A stretch of 64,000 nucleotides of DNA from positions 62,001 to 126,000 of the forward strand of contig NZ_SSDF01000080.1 of the NCBI RefSeq assembly GCF_004794515.1. The letters run 5' to 3'. The position numbers and the translations under genes were made by a program. The stretch's first letter is position 1; every line of letters begins with the position of its first letter. The DNA comes from Microbacterium sp. A20. GTDB lineage: Bacteria > Actinomycetota > Actinomycetes > Actinomycetales > Microbacteriaceae. The notes under the pieces are model-generated. The model did no database searches. It worked only from the letters and a program-made list of their open reading frames with translations, and was not told the DNA's origin. Positions 44,695 through 53,074 of this stretch are shown here, one piece after another.

Positions 44695-45045
44695 TCAGTC
44701 CTTTCGGGAAGGGACGACGAAACCGTGTGCAGTCAGGTCGTAGCGGAAGTGTTCATGCGGACGGACGTCGTCGACGCCACCGCTGGTCCAGGGATTGCAG
44801 CGGAGGATGCGCCATGCCGAGAGCACCGCCCCCTTCACCGCGCCGTGCTGCTGCACCGCACCTACAGCGTAGGCGGAACAGCTGGGGTAGTACGCACAGA
44901 CATCTCCGTACATCGGGGAGATGACCTTGCGGTACGCCGTGAGGAACCCCAGCACCAGATTGCGGGGGATCACGGGGATGCTGCGAACGAGGTCTCGTGT
45001 GTGCAGGTGTGCGTTCCCGACGGAAGAGGCGGGCAGCGCGGTCAT
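44695..45045 (-). CDS. yidD: Membrane protein insertion efficiency factor YidD
   Basis: 116 aa. The conserved core (YRKVISPMYGDVCAYYPSCS, AYAVGAVQQHGAVKG, ILRCNPWTSGGVDDV) is complete. YidD is a small, amphipathic inner-face protein that assists YidC. The ATG overlaps the rnpA stop (ATGA), so the start is fixed by coupling; the N-terminal 25 residues are less conserved. Confidence 0.92.
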   Translation of the reverse strand: MTALPASSVGNAHLHTRDLVRSIPVIPRNLVLGFLTAYRKVISPMYGDVCAYYPSCSAYAVGAVQQHGAVKGAVLSAWRILRCNPWTSGGVDDVRPHEHFRYDLTAHGFVVPSRKD

Positions 45046-45398
45046 GCCGACACCGCGGGCTGCACGGGCGCGAGTCTGCTCAGACACCGATCGACATCGG
45101 CGCGGAGTTCCGCGAACGACGCGGTCGCCGACGCAGGAAGGGCACGGATGACGACATCCGTGCCCTCGGGAACGCGCTGCAGCGCCTCCGCGCACACGGC
45201 TTTGAGTCGCCGACGCACGGTGTTGCGGACCACAGCGGTGCCCACCTGCTTGCTGATGATGAATCCGAACCTTGCGGCTCTGCTCTCGCCCGTCGTCAGC
45301 ATCGAGGTGATGACGCGCGCCCCGCCACAACGGGATCCGCGTCGAACGACCAGACGGTAGTCGCTCCCGCGGGTCAGCCGATACGGGCGGGCGAGCAC
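45042..45398 (-). CDS. rnpA: Ribonuclease P protein component
   Basis: 118 aa. Starts with the typical ARPYRLTRGSDYRLVVRRGSR and contains the RNR motif block RNTVRRRLKAV, which contacts P RNA. Supports tRNA 5' maturation. It lies 6 bp after rpmH. The RNase P RNA gene itself is not in this window. Confidence 0.94.
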   Translation of the reverse strand: MLARPYRLTRGSDYRLVVRRGSRCGGARVITSMLTTGESRAARFGFIISKQVGTAVVRNTVRRRLKAVCAEALQRVPEGTDVVIRALPASATASFAELRADVDRCLSRLAPVQPAVSA

Positions 45399-45404
45399 AG
45401 TGGA

Positions 45405-45542
45405 CTACGCAGAGAGCTCGGTGCGGCCCTTCGCACGGCGGGCAGCGAGGATGCCGCGGCCGGCACGCGTGCGCATGCGGGCACGGAAGCCGTGCTTCTT
45501 GGCGCGACGACGGTTGTTGGGCTGGAAAGTGCGCTTGCTCAT
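45405..45542 (-). CDS. rpmH: 50S ribosomal protein bL34
   Basis: 45 aa: starts [20 protein letters not shown] and ends in KGRTELSA, the near-invariant L34 sequence. ATG at 45542, TAG at 45405-45407. First gene of the minus-strand operon rpmH-rnpA-yidD-yidC-jag-rsmG, divergent from dnaA. Confidence 0.97.
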   Translation of the reverse strand: MSKRTFQPNNRRRAKKHGFRARMRTRAGRGILAARRAKGRTELSA

Positions 45543-45612
45543 GGAATCACTCCGGGAATGCTGCCACCGGATTCACTTCGACCGGAGACATGGGGAACTG
45601 CCGAAAAAGGCA

Positions 45613-45628
45613 TAAGTCAACCGACTTA
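45613..45628. promoter_or_regulatory. Inverted repeat at the rpmH transcription start
   Basis: TAAGTC-AACC-GACTTA, a perfect 6-bp inverted repeat, overlaps the -10 edge and expected start of rpmH transcription. It could be an operator or a 5'-leader hairpin. Confidence 0.45.
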
Positions 45629-45656
45629 GGGTACGTCTTACCGGCGCGCAGAGCAA
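45628..45656 (-). promoter_or_regulatory. Promoter of the rpmH operon
   Basis: On the minus strand TTGCTC (-35, 45656-45651) and TACCCT (-10, 45633-45628) are separated by exactly 17 bp, reading toward rpmH with a leader of about 80 nt. Confidence 0.6.
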
Positions 45657-45762
45657 ATCTGCGCGCTTCCGTGGTGGGACACCGGCACGAACCGCACAGC
45701 CATTATCCACAACCGGGGCGCGCCCGGCGAGTACAACACGCGCGCGTATTTTCAAGGGCAGG

Positions 45763-45791
45763 TTGCCGTTCACAGCCGCGATGACTACCGT
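45763..45791 (+). promoter_or_regulatory. Candidate dnaA promoter
   Basis: TTGCCG (45763-45768) and TACCGT (45786-45791) with a 17-bp spacer. The expected start, near 45798, is next to the DnaA box at 45803-45811. Confidence 0.55.
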
Positions 45792-45857
45792 GGCATCCTA
45801 AGTTATCCACAGGGGCACGGTACGTCGACCCCGCCTCGATTCCTCGTCCGGAGCGTC

Positions 45858-47249
45858 ATGTCATCACCTGCCCAGCCCGACGTCCCGATCTGGACCACGG
45901 TGCAGGAGCTTCTGGTCGATGATGATCGCGTCACTCCCCAGCTGCAGGGATTCCTGAGTCTGGCCGTCCCCGCCGGCGTCATGTCCGCGACGCTGTACCT
46001 CGAGGTGCCGAACGATCTGACCGCTGCGCAGATCAACAAGCGTCTCCGGCTGCCGATCATGGAAGCCCTCTCCCACATCGGCGATGAGGTCACCTCGTAT
46101 CGGGTCGTGGTCAACCACGAGCTCGCCGAGCAGCAGGCGGCTCCGATCGCGGTCGGCGACTTCGGGCGGCACGAGCAGGTCCGCGTCGAATCCCCCATGG
46201 AGCAGCCGACGCAGCTGCGCCACGAATCGCGGCTCAACCCGAAGTACACCTTCGACAACTTCGTGATCGGCCAGTCCAACCGCTTCGCACACGCCGCGGC
46301 CGTCGCTGTGGCCGAAGCCCCGGCGAAGGCCTACAACCCGCTCTTCATCTACGGCGACTCCGGACTCGGGAAGACGCACCTCCTCCACGCGATCGGAGAC
46401 TATGCGCAGTCCCTCTACGCCGGGGTCAAGGTTCGTTACGTATCGAGTGAGGAGTTCACCAACGACTTCATCAACTCGATCGCGAACAACCGTGGCGCCG
46501 CGTTCCAGGCCAGGTACCGCGACGTCGACATCCTCCTGATCGACGACATCCAGTTCCTCCAGGGCCGTGCGGAGACGCAGGAAGCCTTCTTCCACACCTT
46601 CAACACGCTGCACGATCACAACAAGCAGGTCGTGATCACGAGCGACGTGGCCCCGAAGCACCTGACCGGCTTCGAGGATCGGATGCGGAGCCGCTTCGAA
46701 TGGGGTCTGATCACCGACGTGCAGGCGCCCGACTTGGAGACACGCATCGCCATCCTTCGGAAGAAGGCGCAGAGCGAGGCACTGCACATCCCGGACGAGG
46801 TCCTGGAGTACATCGCGACCGTCGTCTCGTCGAACATCCGCGAGCTCGAGGGCGCCCTCATCCGGGTGTCGGCCTTCGCCAGCCTGAACCGGTCGGCGCT
46901 TGACATCTCGCTCGCTCAGACCGTGCTCCGCGACATCATCGACACGGCCGAGGACAACATCATCTCGCCGACCGACATCATCACGGCCACCGCACAGTAC
47001 TTCAAGCTCACGGTCGACGACCTCTACGGCTCCAGTCGGTCGCAGCAGATCGCCACCGCTCGTCAGATCGCCATGTACCTCTGTCGAGAGCGCACCAGCC
47101 TGTCCTTGCCGAAGATCGGTCAGCTGTTCGGCAACCGTGACCACACCACCGTCATGTACGCGTACAAGAAGATCAGCGAGCTCATGAAGGAGCGCCGCTC
47201 GATCTACAACCAGGTCACCGAGATCACCACGCAGCTCGGTCGTCGCTGA
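45858..47249 (+). CDS. dnaA: Chromosomal replication initiator DnaA
   Basis: 463 aa. Domain I (about 1-90), a short domain II, AAA+ domain III with Walker A GDSGLGKT (about 166-173) and Walker B LLIDDIQFL, and domain IV with the DnaA signature (SLPKIGQLFGNRDHTTVMYAY). Short for an actinobacterial DnaA because domain II is compact. Binds the DnaA boxes on both sides of the gene and opens the origin. ATG chosen for the conserved N-terminus. Confidence 0.97.
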   Translation: MSSPAQPDVPIWTTVQELLVDDDRVTPQLQGFLSLAVPAGVMSATLYLEVPNDLTAAQINKRLRLPIMEALSHIGDEVTSYRVVVNHELAEQQAAPIAVGDFGRHEQVRVESPMEQPTQLRHESRLNPKYTFDNFVIGQSNRFAHAAAVAVAEAPAKAYNPLFIYGDSGLGKTHLLHAIGDYAQSLYAGVKVRYVSSEEFTNDFINSIANNRGAAFQARYRDVDILLIDDIQFLQGRAETQEAFFHTFNTLHDHNKQVVITSDVAPKHLTGFEDRMRSRFEWGLITDVQAPDLETRIAILRKKAQSEALHIPDEVLEYIATVVSSNIRELEGALIRVSAFASLNRSALDISLAQTVLRDIIDTAEDNIISPTDIITATAQYFKLTVDDLYGSSRSQQIATARQIAMYLCRERTSLSLPKIGQLFGNRDHTTVMYAYKKISELMKERRSIYNQVTEITTQLGRR

Positions 47250-47741
47250 CGCCGCAATCACGCGCACGAGGGGGACCCGACATCCGAAGGGGTGCCGAGT
47301 CCCTTTTTCGCGTCTTGACAGGGCGGCGAGGCGTCCGATAAATGCTTCTATGCACATGTGGATAACTTGTGGATGACCGGCACTCAGATCGGGACGGATG
47401 TGGGTCAATCGGGCAAACCTGTGGATAACTGTGGAGGAGCCACCGCACCCCCAGCAGGCGCTAGCCCCCGGATTCCTCAGGGATTCCACAACTGACAAGC
47501 TTGTAGTTCCCTACTCGCTCTTGCTATCCACCGAGTTATCCACAGTATCCACAGCTGTTAACACCGTTAAGGAGTTAAGTCTTTCAAGGCGCGATCCCAT
47601 CACCAGACGGTGGGGAGAACCGTCGAACGAATGACAAGAACTCCGGCGTAGGGAACAAGCCGGACTGGGGGCTAGCATGGGAAGCCCTGCACCGGCAGGG
47701 CCGACGACAACGCGTCACAGTTCGACGACAAGGGAGCACCA
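47250..47741. other. oriC (dnaA-dnaN intergenic region)
   Basis: 492 bp gene-free region. Perfect DnaA boxes are at 47357-47365 and 47420-47428 (TGTGGATAA) and 47536-47544 (TTATCCACA). Near-boxes are at 47368-47376 (TGTGGATGA), 47430-47438 and 47545-47553 (GTATCCACA). Boxes face each other around 47440-47530, and an AT-richer stretch with TTAAC/GTTAA (47556-47582) may be the unwinding element. The region also contains a near-consensus promoter. Confidence 0.9.
47315..47343 (+). promoter_or_regulatory. Near-consensus promoter inside oriC
   Basis: TTGACA (47315-47320) followed after 16-17 bp by GATAAA/ATAAAT (47337-47343). Transcription would run through the DnaA boxes toward dnaN, about 400 bp away. 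Confidence 0.5.
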
Positions 47742-48884
47742 GTGAGGTTTCAGGTCAACCGCGATGTCTTCAGCGAGGCTGTCTCGTTCGTCGTCAAGCT
47801 TCTGCCGCAGCGCAATCCGCAGCCGATCCTGGCCGGAGTGCTGATCGAGGCAGACAGTTCCGGACTCACGCTCTCGGCATTCGACTACGAGGCTTCTGCC
47901 CGCACCACGATCGAAGCCACCGTCGACACACCGGGCACGATCCTCGTGCACGGTCGGCTTCTCTCCGACATCGCCAGCCGCCTCCCGAACGCTCCGATCG
48001 AGATCGCGGTCGAGGAAGACGGCGGCATCGCCGTCACCTGCGGCTCGGCCCGCTTCACCCTGGCTGCCATGCCGGTCGAGGAATACCCGTCGATCCCGGA
48101 GGTGAGCGGATCGTCCGGCGTCGTTCCCGCCGATGACTTCGGAACAGCGATCTCGCAGGTCGGTTTCGCCGCATCACGCGATGACGTCACCCCCGTGCTC
48201 ACGGGTGTGCAGCTCGAGGTCTCCGGTCACAGCCTGAGCCTGGTCGCCACCGACCGCTACCGCGTATCGCTCCGCGACGTGCCGTGGGATGGTGAATCCG
48301 TCGAGGCGACCGCGCTGGTTCCGGCGCGCACGCTGCTCGAGGTCGGCAAGACCTTCGGCCACGCCGGCACCATCCAGATCGCCTTCTCCGGGGCGGGGGA
48401 TCGCGAGATCATCGCCTTCACCGCCGGCAACAAGACCGTCACGTCGTTGCTGATCAAGGGCAACTTCCCGCCGGTCCGCCGACTCTTCCCCGAGCAGACC
48501 GATCACTACGCGGTGGTCAACACCGCTGATCTGGTCGAGGCCGTGCGGCGTGTGTCGCTCGTACTCGACCGCGCCGCGCCGCTGCGTTTCACGTTCTCGA
48601 ACGACAGCGTGACGATGGATGCGTCAGGCAGCGAGCACGCCAGAGCCTCCGAGTCGGTCGACGCGATCCTCTCGGGCGGCGAAGAGGTCACGCTCGGCCT
48701 GAACCCGCAGTATTTGATCGAGGCGCTCGGTGCGGTGAAGAGCGAGTTCGTCCGCGTGACCTTCACCTCCAGCGACAACGCGAACAAGCTCAGCCCGGTG
48801 CTCATCACGAGCCAGACCTCGGTCGATCAGGCCGGTCTCGATTCGTTCAAGTACCTTCTTCAGCCGAACCTCCTCCTCCGCTGA
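47742..48884 (+). CDS. dnaN: DNA polymerase III beta subunit (sliding clamp)
   Basis: 380 aa. Three repeated clamp domains; the start VRFQVNRDVFSEAVSFVVK and the end FKYLLQPNLLLR are typical (the latter in place of the usual M(P)MR(L) terminus). Processivity clamp for replication and a docking platform for many repair proteins. GTG start after GGGAGCACCA. Confidence 0.96.
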   Translation: MRFQVNRDVFSEAVSFVVKLLPQRNPQPILAGVLIEADSSGLTLSAFDYEASARTTIEATVDTPGTILVHGRLLSDIASRLPNAPIEIAVEEDGGIAVTCGSARFTLAAMPVEEYPSIPEVSGSSGVVPADDFGTAISQVGFAASRDDVTPVLTGVQLEVSGHSLSLVATDRYRVSLRDVPWDGESVEATALVPARTLLEVGKTFGHAGTIQIAFSGAGDREIIAFTAGNKTVTSLLIKGNFPPVRRLFPEQTDHYAVVNTADLVEAVRRVSLVLDRAAPLRFTFSNDSVTMDASGSEHARASESVDAILSGGEEVTLGLNPQYLIEALGAVKSEFVRVTFTSSDNANKLSPVLITSQTSVDQAGLDSFKYLLQPNLLLR

Positions 48885-49134
48885 TCGGCAAGGCACGCAG
48901 TCGTCGAGCGCAGCGAGACGCAGTCCCCCCTCTTCCGTAACGGTCCCGGACCTCGAGCCGTCAGCCGATCTACGGAACCGTCGCAGGGGACGATGCTCCC
49001 GGAGCGAGCATCGGGAGGGGCCCACGAAGTGGGAGGGAACCCGCTCTGCGAGCGAAGGGTGCGTCGTCGCCTGCGACCCACAAGCACCAAAACCGAGAAG
49101 AACAAGTGTCAGACCCCGAAGGTAGGCTGACTCC
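48885..49134. repeat. dnaN-recF spacer with tandem hairpins
   Basis: 250 bp with several inverted repeats: TTCCGTA/TACGGAA (48933-48939 with 48971-48977), GATGCTC/GAGCATC around 48992-49011, and CCCAC/GTGGG near 49020-49033. GAGCGCAGCGAG-like runs are also present. No ORF of interest. In some related actinobacteria a gnd gene sits here; none is present. Confidence 0.5.
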
Positions 49135-50325
49135 GTGATTGTGGAGCACCTGAGTCTGGTCGATTTCCGCAATTACGCGACCGCCGAACTGGCGCTTCAC
49201 CGCGGTCCCAATGTACTGGTCGGTCGGAACGGGCAGGGCAAGACGAATCTGGCCGAGGCCGTGGTCTTCCTCGCCACTCTCGGCTCGCACCGGGTGTCGT
49301 CGGATGCGCCGATGGTGCGCGACGGCCAGGAGTTCGCGGTCATCCGAGCACGGCTTTCTCATGGCGAGCGTCGCGTGCTCGCCGAGGTCCAGGTGAACCG
49401 GCAGGGGTCGAACAAGGCCCGCATCAACGGATCGCCGTCGAAGCCGAACGAGCTTCCGCGCTACGCGCATGTCGTGCTCTTCGCCCCGGAAGATCTGCAG
49501 ATCGTGCGGGGCGATCCGTCGGCTCGTCGTCGATTCGTGGATCAACTCCTCATCCAGCGCATTCCTCGAATCTCGGCGGTGCTCGCGGACTACGACCGTG
49601 TGCTCAAGCAGCGCAACGCTCTGCTGAAGTCGGCGCGAGCGCGCGGCATCCGTGGGGAGGGCCTGAGCACGCTCGATGTCTGGGACGACAAGCTCGTCGC
49701 CCTCGGTTCCGAGATCATCACGGCGCGGCAGCGGCTGGCAGCGGATCTTCAGCAACCCGTGGCCGACGCGTACGAGGCCATCGCCGGCGCCGACCATCGT
49801 CCGCAGTTGGAGTGGGCGCTTTCGGTCAGCGGCGGGGATCCGGAGGAGGACGACGACATGACGGGTGCCGATGAGGCGTCCTCCCTCGGCAAACTCGGCG
49901 ACACACAGCGCATCGCCGAGATGTTCCGCGCATCGCTGGCGGCGAAGCGGTCGAAGGAGATCGATCGCGGTCTCACACTCACGGGCCCGCACCGCGACGA
50001 CCTGGTGCTGCGCGTGCGCGATCTCCCCGTGAAGGGGTATGCCTCGCACGGTGAATCGTGGTCGGTGGCACTCGCGCTCCGGCTGGCGTCGGCCGAACTG
50101 CTGCGCAGCGAATCCCCCGCCGGCGATCCGGTACTGATCCTCGACGACGTGTTCGCCGAACTCGATGCCGACCGGCGGCAGCGACTCGCTGCCCTCACTG
50201 CCGGATATGAGCAGGTCGTGGTCACGGCCGCGGTGGAGGAGGATATCCCCGAGGTGCTGCACGCTCACGTCGTGCGGATCAGCGCCGGGACGATCAGCGA
50301 CGAACGGGAGGCAGCGGATGACTGA
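49135..50325 (+). CDS. recF: DNA replication and repair protein RecF
   Basis: 396 aa SMC-like ATPase. Walker A is GRNGQGKT (about 31-38), the signature is in the C-terminal SHGESWSVALALRLASAELL, and Walker B is ILDDVFAELD. Loads RecA at gaps with RecO and RecR. The GTG at 49135 gives the conserved IVEHLSLVDFRNY start. The dciA gene overlaps its stop by 8 nt. Confidence 0.95.
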   Translation: MIVEHLSLVDFRNYATAELALHRGPNVLVGRNGQGKTNLAEAVVFLATLGSHRVSSDAPMVRDGQEFAVIRARLSHGERRVLAEVQVNRQGSNKARINGSPSKPNELPRYAHVVLFAPEDLQIVRGDPSARRRFVDQLLIQRIPRISAVLADYDRVLKQRNALLKSARARGIRGEGLSTLDVWDDKLVALGSEIITARQRLAADLQQPVADAYEAIAGADHRPQLEWALSVSGGDPEEDDDMTGADEASSLGKLGDTQRIAEMFRASLAAKRSKEIDRGLTLTGPHRDDLVLRVRDLPVKGYASHGESWSVALALRLASAELLRSESPAGDPVLILDDVFAELDADRRQRLAALTAGYEQVVVTAAVEEDIPEVLHAHVVRISAGTISDEREAADD

Positions 50326-50821
50326 CGCCGCATCGACTCCGCCGGCCGATGTGCCGGAGACCGTGGGCACATACCTGCGCCTGCGCGGGCTGCAGCCGAG
50401 CTCGAAGAGCTGGAAGCGCAAGCGCCGCATCGTCTCCGACGACGACAACGCTCCATTCACCCCCGGACGCGACCCGGGTGCTCTCGGCGCGGTGCTCGAC
50501 AAGCTGAGTCGGGATTCCGGCTGGCAGATCACGCTGGCCCGCGAGGACCTGGTCCGGCAGTGGGCCGATCTGGCCGGCGCCGACACTGCGAAGCACTCCG
50601 AGCCGGTGTCTCTGGAGCGCGGATTGCTCACGGTGAAGTGCGACTCGACGGCGTGGGCGAAGAACCTCCAGTTCATGCGCGCGACCATTCTCACGGAGAT
50701 CGGTCGTCGCTATCCGGATGCGGGTGTCGAGAACCTCCGCTTCATCGGACCGGACGTCCCCTCCTGGAAATGGGGTCCCAGAGTCGTTCCAGGGCGGGGC
50801 CCGCGCGACACCTACGGGTAG
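50318..50821 (+). CDS. dciA: DciA/DUF721 family protein
   Basis: 167 aa. The DUF721 core (about 65-150) contains LVRQWADLAGADTAKHSEP, LTVKCDSTAWAKNLQFM and the basic C-terminal PSWKWGPR. DciA loads or supports the replicative helicase in bacteria lacking DnaC/DnaI. The recF-dciA-gyrB order is typical of actinobacteria. ATG overlapping the recF stop, with GGGAGGCAG as RBS. Confidence 0.88.
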   Translation: MTDAASTPPADVPETVGTYLRLRGLQPSSKSWKRKRRIVSDDDNAPFTPGRDPGALGAVLDKLSRDSGWQITLAREDLVRQWADLAGADTAKHSEPVSLERGLLTVKCDSTAWAKNLQFMRATILTEIGRRYPDAGVENLRFIGPDVPSWKWGPRVVPGRGPRDTYG

Positions 50822-50897
50822 GACACCACGAATGGGGTCCGCAACGCTCAGAGGGCCACACACGGCCGTTGAGCGGCATTTCCCGACGAAACCCCGC

Positions 50898-50903
50898 TAG
50901 AAT
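50898..50903 (+). promoter_or_regulatory. -10 element candidate upstream of gyrB
   Basis: TAGAAT lies 37 bp upstream of the gyrB ATG. The -35 region is poor (GGCATT at 17 bp). Low certainty. Confidence 0.35.
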
Positions 50904-50939
50904 GGGAGTTCGTGATATCGATGTGGAGAATGCCCTCTG

Positions 50940-53030
50940 ATGACGCCTGAATCCCCTGCTGACGAGACGGAATCCAACACCGGGGGCACCCCCGACCCCG
51001 TCGACGGGTCCGAGACCACGAGCAACACGATCTCCCCCAAGATCAAGCAGCCCGGCGAGTACGGCGCCGACTCGATCCAGATCCTCGAGGGCCTCGAGGC
51101 CGTGCGCAAGCGCCCCGGTATGTACATCGGTTCCACCGGTCCGCGCGGTCTGCACCACCTGGTCTACGAGATCGTCGACAACTCGGTCGATGAAGCACTC
51201 GCCGGTTATGCCGACACGATCCTCGTGACGATGCTCGCAGACGGCGGCGTCCGCGTGGTCGACAACGGTCGCGGCATCCCGGTCGACCCGCACTCCTCCG
51301 ACCCGAACAAGTCGACGGTCGAGGTCGTGCTGACGATCCTGCACGCCGGTGGAAAGTTCGGCGGCGGCGCCTACGCCGTCTCCGGTGGTCTGCACGGCGT
51401 CGGCTCCTCTGTGGTGAACGCGCTGTCGACCCGGTTCGACGTGGAGGTCAAGCAGAAGGGCTTCGTCTGGCGGCACTCCTTCGCCGAGGGCGGCATCCCG
51501 CAGCAGAAGCTCGAGAAGGGCGAGGCGACCGAAGAGACCGGAACCAGCATCACGTTCTGGCCCGATGCGTCGATCTTCACCGAATCGATCGACTTCGATT
51601 ACGACACGCTGCGCACGCGCTTCCAGCAGATGGCGTTCCTCAACAAGGGACTGCGCATCGAGCTGCGGGACGAGCGCGAGTCCTCCGCCTACGAGGTGGA
51701 GGAAGACGGCTCGACCGTCACGAAGCAGCCCGGCGATGTGTTCTTCTACGAGCGTGGCCTCGTCGACTACGTCGAGTACCTCAACAAGGTGCGTCACGCC
51801 GAGGTCGTGAACGACGAGATCATCGCGTTCGAGTCCGAGGACACGCAGCGCAAGATCTCTCTCGAGATCGCGATGCAGTGGACCACCTCGTACACCGAGA
51901 ACGTCTTCACCTACGCGAACACGATCAACACCCACGAGGGTGGAACGCACGAAGAGGGATTCCGTGCCGCCCTGACCACTCTGGTGAACAGATACGCCAG
52001 GGCGAACAACATCCTCAAGGAGAAGGACGACAACCTCTCCGGCGACGACGTGCGCGAGGGTCTCACGGCAGTCATCTCGATCAAGCTGGGCGAGCCGCAG
52101 TTCGAGGGTCAGACCAAGACCAAGCTCGGCAACACCGAGGCCAAGGCTTTCGTGCAGAAGGTTGTAGGCGACCAGCTCGGAGACTGGTTCGAGCGCAACC
52201 CGGTCCAGGCGAAGAACATCATCCGCAAGGCTCTCGATGCGGCGACCGCTCGCCTCGCCGCCCGCAAGGCCCGTGAGACCGCGCGCCGCAAGAGCGTGTT
52301 CGAGTCGGCAGCCATGCCCGACAAGCTCAAGGACTGCACGAGCAAGGATCCTTCGATCAGCGAGATCTTCCTCGTCGAGGGTGACTCGGCCGGTGGTTCC
52401 GCGGTGCAGGGTCGCGACCCGCACACGCAGGCGATCCTGGCTCTCCGAGGCAAGATCCTCAACGTCGAGCGCGCACGCCTCGACAAGGCTCTGGGCAACA
52501 AGGAAGTCCAGGCGATGATCCAGGCCTTCGGCACGGGTATCGGCGAAGAGTTCGACATCGAGAAGGCGCGCTATCACAAGATCGTGCTGATGGCGGATGC
52601 CGATGTCGACGGCCAGCACATCACCACGCTGCTGCTCACGCTGCTGTTCCGCTACATGCGTGGACTCATCGAGGCCGGTTTCGTATACCTCGCGATGCCG
52701 CCGCTGTATCGCCTGAAGTGGTCGAACTCCGCGCACGAGTACGTGTTCAGCGACGCCGAGCGCGACGCTCTGCTCAAGCACGGTCTCGACAACGGCAAGC
52801 GGATCCCGAAGGATGCCGGCATCCAGCGCTACAAGGGTCTCGGTGAGATGAACCCGAAGGAGCTGTGGGAGACGACGATGGATCACACCACGCGCACCCT
52901 GCAGCAGATCACCATCGAGGACGCCGCCGCCGCCGACGAGATCTTCAGCGTGCTGATGGGTGAAGACGTCGAGTCCCGACGCAGTTTCATCCAGCGCAAC
53001 GCCAAGGACGTCCGCTTCCTCGACATCTGA
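50940..53030 (+). CDS. gyrB: DNA gyrase subunit B
   Basis: 696 aa. The GHKL ATPase N-domain shows [14 protein letters not shown] and the G-box [12 protein letters not shown]. The TOPRIM domain has EGDSAGGSA and the DADVDGQHI metal site. ATP-dependent introduction of negative supercoils with GyrA; the target of novobiocin. The N-terminal 40 residues form an acidic, poorly conserved tail that may include an alternative start. 44 bp before gyrA. Confidence 0.97.
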   Translation: MTPESPADETESNTGGTPDPVDGSETTSNTISPKIKQPGEYGADSIQILEGLEAVRKRPGMYIGSTGPRGLHHLVYEIVDNSVDEALAGYADTILVTMLADGGVRVVDNGRGIPVDPHSSDPNKSTVEVVLTILHAGGKFGGGAYAVSGGLHGVGSSVVNALSTRFDVEVKQKGFVWRHSFAEGGIPQQKLEKGEATEETGTSITFWPDASIFTESIDFDYDTLRTRFQQMAFLNKGLRIELRDERESSAYEVEEDGSTVTKQPGDVFFYERGLVDYVEYLNKVRHAEVVNDEIIAFESEDTQRKISLEIAMQWTTSYTENVFTYANTINTHEGGTHEEGFRAALTTLVNRYARANNILKEKDDNLSGDDVREGLTAVISIKLGEPQFEGQTKTKLGNTEAKAFVQKVVGDQLGDWFERNPVQAKNIIRKALDAATARLAARKARETARRKSVFESAAMPDKLKDCTSKDPSISEIFLVEGDSAGGSAVQGRDPHTQAILALRGKILNVERARLDKALGNKEVQAMIQAFGTGIGEEFDIEKARYHKIVLMADADVDGQHITTLLLTLLFRYMRGLIEAGFVYLAMPPLYRLKWSNSAHEYVFSDAERDALLKHGLDNGKRIPKDAGIQRYKGLGEMNPKELWETTMDHTTRTLQQITIEDAAAADEIFSVLMGEDVESRRSFIQRNAKDVRFLDI

Positions 53031-53074
53031 CGCCCCACGGGCTCAGACCAGATGTGTGACAGAGAGATTGATTG

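Larger units (their letters stand above)
45543..45857. other. rpmH-dnaA divergent intergenic region with DnaA boxes
   Basis: 315 bp without a gene. It holds the rpmH operon promoter, perfect DnaA boxes TTATCCACA at 45704-45712 and 45803-45811, and the dnaA promoter. The second box falls at the expected dnaA transcription start, fitting autoregulation. Confidence 0.8.
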
